NCBI GenBank assembly: GCA_003232965.1
Contig: QIKG01000183.1
Coordinates: 1 to 5,465, forward strand
Direction: 5' to 3'
Length of the DNA stretch: 5,465 bases
DNA from: Oceanospirillales bacterium
GTDB lineage: Bacteria > Pseudomonadota > Gammaproteobacteria > Xanthomonadales > SZUA-36
Below, piece after piece: positions 1 to 4,902 of the stretch; within the stretch, counting starts at the first letter, position 1, and the number at the start of each line of letters is the position of its first letter. The notes beneath the pieces are model-generated. The model had not been told where the DNA came from. It was given only the letters and a program-made list of their open reading frames with translations, and did no database searches. The position numbers were made by a program, and so were the translations under genes.

Positions 1-130
1 CATCTGTCCTGAGCCTGATGCGGAAGGAGTAAATTAGCAAGCCCAGTCAAAACAGAATAATATTCAATAATATCAATCAGTTAACTGGGTGTTCGTGTGC
101 CGCACCCACTCACAAGACCGGAGAAGAGCC
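1..130. other. Intergenic, no gene seen
   Basis: No reading frame here has a credible start or a recognisable product. The stretch is AT-rich between about 50 and 80 and contains a short inverted repeat, CCCAGT at 42-47 and ACTGGG at 84-89, separated by 36 bases. That is too weak to call a functional hairpin. The partial palindromic repeat to the right begins abruptly at about 131, so this segment may have replaced that repeat's left half. Confidence 0.5.
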
Positions 131-221
131 GTAAACACTGGCAATAGCGTTGCTATTACAAGCACTTACCGCCTTGCTCTTGGATATTATAAATCTCAAT
201 CTGCTTCACTCAGAATAAATC
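131..221 (+). mobile_element. Partial copy of the ~160-bp palindromic MITE (right half)
   Basis: This matches the right part of the full copy at 2670-2829 in the same orientation, with about six differences over 91 bases. It keeps the central hairpin (GCAATAGCGTTGCTATT) and runs to GAATAAATC, the inner part of the right terminal repeat. The outermost nine bases (AGAGGCTCC in the full copy) are missing, and the left half of about 70 bases is absent. It is therefore a broken, probably old copy. It lies just beyond the 3' end of the serine hydrolase gene, so that gene has repeat copies on both sides. Confidence 0.85.
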
Positions 222-222
222 C

Positions 223-240
223 TTAAGGAGTCTTTGATTA
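223..240 (+). repeat. Lone MITE end-like sequence abutting the partial copy
   Basis: TTAAGGAGTCTTTGATTA resembles TTAA plus the outer end of the repeat (GGAGCCTCTGATT), with two transitions in the terminal repeat. It follows directly on the truncated right end of the partial copy. It could be the start of a second, otherwise lost element inserted next to the first, or a rearranged end of the same one. The following bases (from 241) do not continue the repeat. Confidence 0.5.
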
Positions 241-352
241 AGGCGTTGCTGAATGCTTTTATGAAAATAGCTGAACATAAATAGCTTCCCAGACCCGTGT
301 CTACTATAACGCTGTGAAAGTGGGTGGACCCCTGGGCCACGCGAAGTTGCTG
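241..352. other. Intergenic, unexplained
   Basis: No coding frame is supported. GTGG at 324-327 can pair with CCAC at 337-340 through a G/C-rich interior, but there is no T-tract on either side. I see nothing else to name. Confidence 0.4.
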
Positions 353-373
353 AGCAGCCTCGGGGCTGTTTTA
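353..373 (+). terminator. Possible rho-independent terminator, plus strand
   Basis: A seven-pair stem, with one G-T pair, joins 353-359 (AGCAGCC) to 364-370 (GGCTGTT) across the tetraloop TCGG. It is followed by a short T run (369-372). The orientation would stop transcription coming from the left, before it runs antisense into the hydrolase gene. The hairpin abuts the hydrolase stop codon (371-373). On the minus strand the same hairpin lacks a T-tract, so it is a poor terminator for the hydrolase itself. The T run is short. Confidence 0.35.
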
Positions 374-1786
374 GAGTGTCTCGGGTATCGCTAGCAAAAC
401 ATCCGCAGTAAATGCAGACATATCAAAACGCTTGCCGCCAGCTGCATCATAACCCCGACGGATGATAACGATATTTCTGGAAGGGATGATCATCATATGT
501 TGACCCCGATTGCCGATGGTGGAAAAAGTATCGCCCGGTAGTCCAGGAAAATGATTGGAATAGAGCCAGAACTGGGCGCCATAACCGGTGAGAGGTTTGC
601 CGTGTTTCTGGAAATGCAATCGTTGCGCGGGGGCTTGGGTGGTTACATACTCACGCCAGTCATCCGGGAGCAAACGCTCACCCTGCCAGCTGCCGTTATT
701 CAAATATAATATACCGAGGCGACCGAGGTCGCGAGAAGTTGTCCACACCTGAGATGACAAAATAAAATTTCCCTGCCAGTCGGTTTCCGGGACGGTGTTA
801 TACATACCGATTTTCCAGAACAGGTTTTCGAATGGAAAGCGCAGCATTTTTTGGTCGCCATTAATGCTTGCCCGTAAGCTGCGAATAGCCAGCAAAGTGT
901 CGTTATTGGCATATTTCCAGCGTTTCCCGGGTGGCGCTTCAAGCATTCTTTCTGTCGCATTGTCAGTTACCACACCACCGCCATAATAGACATTACTGGT
1001 GCGATTTCCTGCTTTTGCACTATCCAGTCCACTGGCCATGTGTAGCAGGTTTTCGAGCGTGATTTGCTGGCGCGGGTCGCCCGGTGTTGACCATTCGGGT
1101 ATGTTAGCCGGGGCTTTGAGGTCAACCAGCCCTTGTTCAACAGCCACTCCAATGACGGTTGCGGCTATGCTTTTCGCCGTAGACCAGGTACGCTGTGAAG
1201 TAAATGGTGTAAAGCCCGGCTTGTACCTTTCCAGCAATAAGGTATCTGCTGTAGTAATTAAAATGGCACTGCTGACTTTCGGATCGCCATATTTATTGCT
1301 GCTGAACACAGCATCAACCACGGCTGCCAATGCCGCATTGGCCGGTAGCACAGCAGGCAAGCCGTCACCCAAGGGCCACGGTTTAATATCCAGTGTGCGT
1401 GGATGTAATAAATTTGCAGTTGCCACAAACTTGCGCGCCTCAAGCTTTGCACCAGTGGGTAACTGAGTACAGCCAAGCCCCGACCGCCAGACAGCATACC
1501 GCGGCGGCATGTCGTCACTGAATTTGGCAGACACATATTTTTCCCGTGAATGAATGACGGCATCCGACAATTGCGCAAAATACTCACGATAATCCAGCCG
1601 AATCCCGGTAAGTTCATCGGTCTTGATCATTGCTGGGGTCTTGCCCCCGTTAAAGGTGGCACTACAGGTAAATGCTGCCTTGTATCCGGCAACCTGAGCT
1701 TTTATGGTGGCCGGGTTTAATTCCATTGCCTGTGTGGAGGCTAAATACAAGACTAAGCTGATAACTAACGTGCTGTATTTTTTCAT
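371..1786 (-). CDS. Exported serine hydrolase, class C beta-lactamase/esterase superfamily
   Basis: This encodes 471 residues. Residues 1-20 (MKKYSTLVISLVLYLASTQA) form a signal peptide with a likely cut after TQA, so the product should be periplasmic or lipid-side. The beta-lactamase/transpeptidase fold starts near residue 155. The nucleophile motif SxxK is S202-T-A-K205, the YxN motif is Y292-A-N294, and the third motif is probably G425-N-R-G-Q429. The stretch L247LHMASGLD255 is typical of this family. The canonical KTG triad is absent, which fits esterases, amidases and nylon-oligomer-hydrolase-like members better than a true cephalosporinase; the substrate cannot be read. A ~130-residue N-terminal region with C41 and C106 (a possible disulfide) precedes the fold. 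I chose the start at 1786 because it follows AGGAAA and begins the signal peptide. An in-frame ATG at 1918 lies inside a repeat and is rejected. The gene stands alone between repeat copies. Confidence 0.9.
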   Translation of the reverse strand: MKKYSTLVISLVLYLASTQAMELNPATIKAQVAGYKAAFTCSATFNGGKTPAMIKTDELTGIRLDYREYFAQLSDAVIHSREKYVSAKFSDDMPPRYAVWRSGLGCTQLPTGAKLEARKFVATANLLHPRTLDIKPWPLGDGLPAVLPANAALAAVVDAVFSSNKYGDPKVSSAILITTADTLLLERYKPGFTPFTSQRTWSTAKSIAATVIGVAVEQGLVDLKAPANIPEWSTPGDPRQQITLENLLHMASGLDSAKAGNRTSNVYYGGGVVTDNATERMLEAPPGKRWKYANNDTLLAIRSLRASINGDQKMLRFPFENLFWKIGMYNTVPETDWQGNFILSSQVWTTSRDLGRLGILYLNNGSWQGERLLPDDWREYVTTQAPAQRLHFQKHGKPLTGYGAQFWLYSNHFPGLPGDTFSTIGNRGQHMMIIPSRNIVIIRRGYDAAGGKRFDMSAFTADVLLAIPETL

Positions 1787-1795
1787 TGTGATCAG

Positions 1796-1801
1796 TTTCC
1801 T
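1796..1801 (-). promoter_or_regulatory. Ribosome binding site deciding the hydrolase start
   Basis: Read on the minus strand this is AGGAAA, about 9-11 bases before the ATG at 1786. It supports the start that exposes a clean signal peptide. The upstream in-frame ATG at 1918 would add 44 repeat-derived residues in front of the signal peptide. Confidence 0.6.
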
Positions 1802-1852
1802 GTGTGAGGGCTTAAGGAGCCTCTGATTTATTCTGGGTGAAGCAGGTTGAGA

Positions 1853-1880
1853 TTTATAATTTTCAAGAGCAAGGCGGTAA
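1853..1880 (-). promoter_or_regulatory. Weak promoter candidate inside the MITE, facing the hydrolase
   Basis: On the minus strand TTACCG (1875-1880), a 16-base spacer and TATAAA (1853-1858) make a poor but possible sigma-70 promoter. Transcription would start about 60 bases before the hydrolase ATG. No better promoter is visible between the repeat and the gene. Confidence 0.25.
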
Positions 1881-1911
1881 GTGCTAGTAATAGCAACGCT
1901 ATTGCTAGTGC

Positions 1912-1940
1912 TTGCCAACGTCGCTATTGGTAATTATAGG
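1912..1940 (+). promoter_or_regulatory. Promoter-like sequence on the other MITE arm, antisense to the methyltransferase
   Basis: TTGCCA (1912-1917), a 17-base spacer and TATAGG (1935-1940) lie on the plus strand. The -35 matches the consensus at five of six bases and the -10 at four. If active it would transcribe into the 3' end of the methyltransferase gene from the opposite strand. It is the symmetric counterpart of the hydrolase-facing candidate. Confidence 0.25.
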
Positions 1941-2013
1941 CTCAAGATGCTCATTCACGAATAAATCAGAGGTTCCTTAAGTTAGGCAAAGCGATGTAAT
2001 GGGCGGATAGTGA

Positions 2014-2628
2014 TCATTTTATTCGTCGAAACAGGCACCAATTAAACAACTGGCTGCTACCCGCGGGGGTAGAGTGTACTTGTTCCTTGCTTTCCAATAA
2101 TTCAAATTGATCACCAAGCTCTGCTTTCAGGCTAGCAGGTGAATATTGAACGATCGGTAGGCCGCTGCATTTATCCGGGCCGCCTATTGCGAAGGTTCCC
2201 ATGATAAGTGTACCACCCACCGGCAAGCCAGCGGATAGGGCCTGTTTATAAGCTGCCCGATCAGCTGTTTTTGTGAGGAAATGAAAAACTGCCCGATCAT
2301 GCCAAAGGCTGTATTTTCTAGCGGGCTGCCACCGGGTTATATCTGCGGTTAACCAAGTTACCCGCTTAGCTTTATTCCCTAGTCGTTGGCGAGTAATTTG
2401 CAATGCGGGCTCTGCCAAATCCAACAGGCTGATATCTGAGTAAGCATCATCCAGCAGATGATCAACCAGAACAGAGGCTCCAGCACCAATATCAATCAAC
2501 CCTGCCCGACGAGGACAGTTCGCCCTGACCCAGTTCAGCGAGGGTTGTGGCCGAGACTGGAACCAGGTTAATTTTTCAGCCAGCGTAGCCCCATAACGAT
2601 TATCCCAATGTTGTTTTAATGTGTCCAT
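2014..2628 (-). CDS. Small class I SAM-dependent methyltransferase
   Basis: This encodes 204 residues, a full length for this compact family. The opening HWDNRY (7-12) and LTWFQ (20-24) are family hallmarks. The SAM-binding loop is I45DIGAGAS52, the acidic end of strand 2 is L68LDLAE73, and T94AD96 marks the next strand. The signature W109HDRAVFHFL118 follows motif IV, then G149GPDKCSGLP158 and a terminal FRR (200-202). These features place it with the widespread bacterial 'methyltransferase domain' proteins related to METTL12-type enzymes. The substrate is not known from sequence; protein lysine or a small molecule are both possible. The ATG at 2628 follows a weak AAAGG at short spacing. The gene stands alone, with an inverted pair of MITE copies 33 bases beyond its stop and 36 bases before its start, and nearby there is no partner gene that would tell its role. 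Confidence 0.9.
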   Translation of the reverse strand: MDTLKQHWDNRYGATLAEKLTWFQSRPQPSLNWVRANCPRRAGLIDIGAGASVLVDHLLDDAYSDISLLDLAEPALQITRQRLGNKAKRVTWLTADITRWQPARKYSLWHDRAVFHFLTKTADRAAYKQALSAGLPVGGTLIMGTFAIGGPDKCSGLPIVQYSPASLKAELGDQFELLESKEQVHSTPAGSSQLFNWCLFRRIK

Positions 2629-2665
2629 CAGCCTTTAAGATAATCCTCCACCAGCAACTACTTAA

Positions 2666-2833
2666 CTAAGGAACCTCTGATCTATTCGTGAATGAGCATT
2701 TTAAGTCTATAATTCCCAATAGCGGCGTTGGTAAGCACTGGCAATAGCGTTGCTATTACAAGTACTTACCGCCTTGCTCTTGAAAACTATAAATCTCATC
2801 TGCTTCACTCAGAATAAATCAGAGGCTCCCTAA
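2666..2833 (+). mobile_element. Full MITE copy (160 bp, 2670-2829) with CTAA target duplication
   Basis: The element begins GGAACCTCTGATCTATTC and ends with the complement of GGAGCCTCTGATTTATTC. CTAA flanks both sides (2666-2669 and 2830-2833), again fitting YTAR. Its interior aligns end to end with the inverted copy at 1816-1976, with about 16 differences and one single-base gap. Its right end runs into the gene for the membrane helix-turn-helix protein and provides that gene's last codons and stop. Its left end lies just before the methyltransferase start. The insertion postdates the gene it interrupts on the right. Confidence 0.92.
2706..2734 (-). promoter_or_regulatory. Promoter candidate inside the MITE, facing the methyltransferase
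   Basis: On the minus strand TTACCA (2729-2734), a 17-base spacer and TATAGA (2706-2711) match the sigma-70 consensus at four of six bases in each box. Transcription would begin about 70 bases before the methyltransferase ATG. The equivalent position in the inverted copy reads TTGCCA/TATAGG, so the arrangement is a property of the repeat family. Confidence 0.3.
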
Positions 2834-3907
2834 GTCTACATTACGCTCGCTAATATTGAGGAATGCAATCACTCTACCTTTTTCCAGAAACTCAATGCGG
2901 TTACGCCGGGGACTAAAACGCATGCCAATACCACGATTGCCATCCAGCTGAATCTGTGAACCAGCTTGCATACGGATATTATTTGGCCCGAGATCAAGCC
3001 CTATGTCGTAGTCACCGCGCATCCAGATTCCGCGTTTTCCCGATGTTCTCGGCCCTAATTCAATACCTGTATTGATAATGCCACCACCTTTATGGCCGGC
3101 CAATTTTATCCCGGTATTCCAGCTACCATCCATTCCTTCAACGAATAGCGGATGACTTTTTGCGAGGGGACCGGTATGTATTTGCATACCGATATCACCC
3201 TGCCAAGCCTTGTTCTGAATATTCACACCAATGACATATGCATCCCCCTCGTTCATATCCAACATTTCGACGTTGTAACCTAGGGTAGTGCCTGTTCCAA
3301 ATGCAAATCCATCTATATGCCCACCCGTTGACCAGCCCTTACCACGATTTTTTAATCGCAAGTGAGAAACAACACCATCTCCCACATCGTGATTGGTATC
3401 TAGATTGACAAACAAAGTCCAGGGGGATGATCGGCTTCCTGGTGGAACATTATTTTGTTGCTGAAGACTCATCAACATATGGGTATTGCTGATTTCAAGG
3501 GGGGAAGGCGTATCGTTATAGCGCCTGTAGTCCAGCGGTGCATTTATCGGTGGATACAAGGCGGGGTCACTGGCTGTTGCTGCTGTAGGGTCGGTAAACT
3601 CTACTTCCTGAGGCGGAATCTCGACCCCATTCCATACTGGCAAATTGAAATTGTGCTCCATTGCAAATGCCACTCCGCTAAGCAACACAAACGCTAAACC
3701 CAACTTCGCCCAAGCACTCCGAGAAACCTGTTGCCGATTCTCGCTGATGCCAAGATACTGTTGCCAGGACTGTCGGGGTATTCTGGTTTTTCCAGCAATT
3801 TTAATTGCATGCAAACGACCTGTGTCAATTTCAGTTTGTATATCCTCTGCCTTTACCCGCATTATTCGCGCAGCTTCATTCACGGTAATAACTTTTTTTA
3901 TCCACAT
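2819..3907 (-). CDS. Membrane-anchored excisionase-type HTH protein with a glycine-rich repetitive outer domain
   Basis: This encodes 362 residues. Residues 8-51 match the excisionase/MerR-like DNA-binding helix-turn-helix (TVNEAARIMRVK, then TGRLHAIKIAGKTRIP and WQQYL). Residues 65-82 (AWAKLGLAFVLLSGVAFA) form a single membrane span with R57, R63 and K68 before it, predicting the helix-turn-helix inside and the rest outside. A proline-rich linker (about 90-160) leads to a domain with spaced G-I/L/V-x-hydrophobic units: IGVNI, IGMQI, TGIKL, TGIEL, RGIWM, IGLDL, GIGMRF (226-331). Then comes RNRIEFLEKGRVIAFLN, a style seen in phage tail-fibre and tail-spike proteins. By layout it could be a ToxR/CadC-like one-component membrane regulator, but no known family with this architecture comes to mind. 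The start at 3907 has GGAG six bases before it; an ATG at 3919 overlaps that site. The last four residues (LGSL) and the stop come from the inserted repeat, so the native end is lost, probably only a short piece. Confidence 0.85.
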   Translation of the reverse strand: MWIKKVITVNEAARIMRVKAEDIQTEIDTGRLHAIKIAGKTRIPRQSWQQYLGISENRQQVSRSAWAKLGLAFVLLSGVAFAMEHNFNLPVWNGVEIPPQEVEFTDPTAATASDPALYPPINAPLDYRRYNDTPSPLEISNTHMLMSLQQQNNVPPGSRSSPWTLFVNLDTNHDVGDGVVSHLRLKNRGKGWSTGGHIDGFAFGTGTTLGYNVEMLDMNEGDAYVIGVNIQNKAWQGDIGMQIHTGPLAKSHPLFVEGMDGSWNTGIKLAGHKGGGIINTGIELGPRTSGKRGIWMRGDYDIGLDLGPNNIRMQAGSQIQLDGNRGIGMRFSPRRNRIEFLEKGRVIAFLNISERNVDLGSL

Positions 3908-3913
3908 AATTAT

Positions 3914-3917
3914 CTCC
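3914..3917 (-). promoter_or_regulatory. Ribosome binding site deciding the HTH-membrane protein start
   Basis: GGAG on the minus strand sits six bases before the ATG at 3907. The alternative ATG at 3919 overlaps this GGAG and has no site of its own, so the four-residue longer form (MEII-) is unlikely. Confidence 0.7.
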
Positions 3918-3960
3918 ATATAACTTCAGTGTAAAACAATACAAACGCCTTGATTATCCT

Positions 3961-3992
3961 AGTATATCAAAACAAATTTAACTATTTTTCAA
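3961..3992 (-). promoter_or_regulatory. Promoter candidate with extended -10 for the HTH-membrane gene
   Basis: TGATATACT on the minus strand (3961-3969) is an extended -10 (TGn plus TATACT). The nearest -35-like hexamer is TTGAAA (3987-3992), 20 bases upstream, which is long; an extended -10 can compensate. A shifted -10, GATATA (3963-3968), would give an 18-base spacer. The start of transcription would lie about 45-50 bases before the ATG. Confidence 0.45.
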
Positions 3993-3994
3993 AA

Positions 3995-4052
3995 CCCCAG
4001 ATAAAAACTAGTGTGCTACACATTAGCTCGCACTTCTATCTGATGGCTGGGG
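3995..4052. repeat. Nested imperfect inverted repeat upstream of the HTH-membrane gene
   Basis: CCCCAG (3995-4000) pairs with CTGGGG (4047-4052), or alternatively CAGATA (3998-4003) pairs with TATCTG (4037-4042). Inside them AGTGTG (4010-4015) pairs with CGCACT (4029-4034) with one G-T. A further perfect pair, ATGGCTG (4043-4049) and CAGCCAT (4070-4076), overlaps its right edge. The block lies directly upstream of the promoter candidate, where an activator or repressor site for the helix-turn-helix protein would be expected. No protein is known to bind here. Confidence 0.4.
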
Positions 4053-4351
4053 TACTTGGGTTAAATCGACAGCCATTGATTAACGCGATTTGAGAATATG
4101 CCCATTGCGCTACACAAGCCTACAAGCAAATACTTTATGTATTTGGTTGAAGCATGGGATTGCACTCACATCAAGCCGGTTGTTAATCTAAAAAGAACCT
4201 GATGCATAGATGGTTGTTCTCCCCGGGAGCAGCACAGTATCTTTCGCTCCGAACCAGGAGACTGAACGGAAATAGAAACGTTATTGAGTGATATCTAATC
4301 TCCAGCACCCCAAAAGATGAAATTTTATGCTGGCCGGGCTGAAATACCGAG
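4053..4351. other. Intergenic, no gene seen
   Basis: No frame gives a recognisable protein. GCTACACA occurs at 4109-4116 and also at 4015-4022 in the inverted-repeat block, 94 bases apart. The right end (about 4320-4351) is where the missing front of the transposase would have been, but stops occur in the transposase frame (TGA at 4340) and no HUH-domain remnant is visible. This is probably eroded sequence. Confidence 0.4.
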
Positions 4352-4838
4352 TTGAAAGGTTATTCAGCACTCGTGGATTTCATGGAAAAGGGTCTTTGTT
4401 CTTCTTATACCCTGCTTGATGAAAGAGCTTTATTGACCTGTATGGCCTATGTGGATTTAAACCCTATTAGAGCAGCGATAGCGAAGTCTCCTGAGCTATC
4501 TGATTTCACTTCAGTACAGGAAAGAATATTATCTAGCAAAACCGCCCTTTTAGACTTTGGACAAGGAGTAGATTCTATTCCCTATAGCCTCTCTGATTAT
4601 CTGGCTTTGGTGGATTATACGGGCTGTTCTGGAGAATAAAGCTGGCTCAATTCCTCTTGAGCTAGAGCCAATTTTACTACGACTTGACCTGGATAAAGAC
4701 TGTTGGATGAAAGAACTACAGAATTTTTCTAGCAAGGGCGTTACGTCTATTGGTACAGCGAGTCAGCTCAAGAGATTCTGCCTGAGTGTAGGTAAAAAAT
4801 GGGGTGTTGGGCATATTCTTAGCTCGGCGCTGGAATAG
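4352..4838 (+). pseudogene. Truncated, frameshifted HUH/Y1-type (IS200-like) transposase
   Basis: Only about the last half of a ~320-residue transposase remains. The first frame reads LLDERALLTCMAYVDLNPIR and DFTSVQERI, then SLSDYLALVDYTG, and hits a stop at about 4637. The homology continues in another frame from 4623 (ENKAGSIPLELEPILLRLDL, then GVTSIGTASQLKRF, KKWGVGHI) to TAG at 4836-4838. About five bases seem lost near 4621, where related proteins read TGRxIRENK. The RFKSQ motif before LLDE has decayed to LCSSY, and the front, with the catalytic HUH motif, is gone. The only start is a TTG at 4352 without a ribosome binding site, so no working protein is expected. This family includes chromosomal transposases related to REP-associated types. 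It is unlikely to be the source of the MITEs, whose YTAR duplications imply a different chemistry. Confidence 0.88.
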
Positions 4839-4902
4839 CTTTAATTCAACATATCGAACTTTAGCGGCAGAGCGCTGAGATTTTGCCTTTTCACTGGATG
4901 CC

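Larger units (their letters stand above)
1812..1980 (-). mobile_element. Full MITE copy (161 bp, 1816-1976) with TTAA target duplication
   Basis: The terminal repeats GGAGCCTCTGATTTATTC (1816-1833) and the complement of its mate at 1959-1976 match at 17 of 18 positions. TTAA flanks both sides (1812-1815 and 1977-1980). The centre is a hairpin with a 16-bp stem, counting G-T pairs, between 1879-1894 and 1898-1913 around AAC. The two 54-base intermediate arms also resemble each other's complement, so the whole element is one long imperfect palindrome. It encodes no transposase. It is roughly 90% identical to the copy at 2670-2829 and inverted relative to it. YTAR duplications are typical of part of the IS5 family, so a parent of that type is a plausible inference, not shown here. 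Confidence 0.92.

Noticed and set aside
42..89. CCCAGT/ACTGGG inverted repeat
   Set aside because: Six pairs over a 36-base AT-rich loop is expected by chance and has no T-tract.
999..1466. 155-codon plus-strand reading frame
   Set aside because: It is antisense to the hydrolase, and its protein shows no recognisable motif. The other frames within 700-1617 are rejected for the same reason.
1787..1918. Longer hydrolase start at 1918
   Set aside because: It lies inside the palindromic repeat, lacks a ribosome binding site and would bury the signal peptide.
131..2833. Integron cassette array: single genes separated by palindromic sites
   Set aside because: The repeats have IS-like ends and target duplications, occur in both orientations, and lack clear attC core sites (GTTRRRY and its mate).
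3908..3919. Longer start (MEII-) for the HTH-membrane protein
   Set aside because: That ATG overlaps the GGAG that serves the ATG at 3907.
3455..3934. Plus-strand frames opposite the HTH-membrane gene
   Set aside because: They are shadows of a well-supported minus-strand gene and have no motif or good start.
4352..4639. Reading the 95-codon frame as an intact small gene
   Set aside because: It starts at a TTG without a ribosome binding site, and its homology continues past its stop in another frame.
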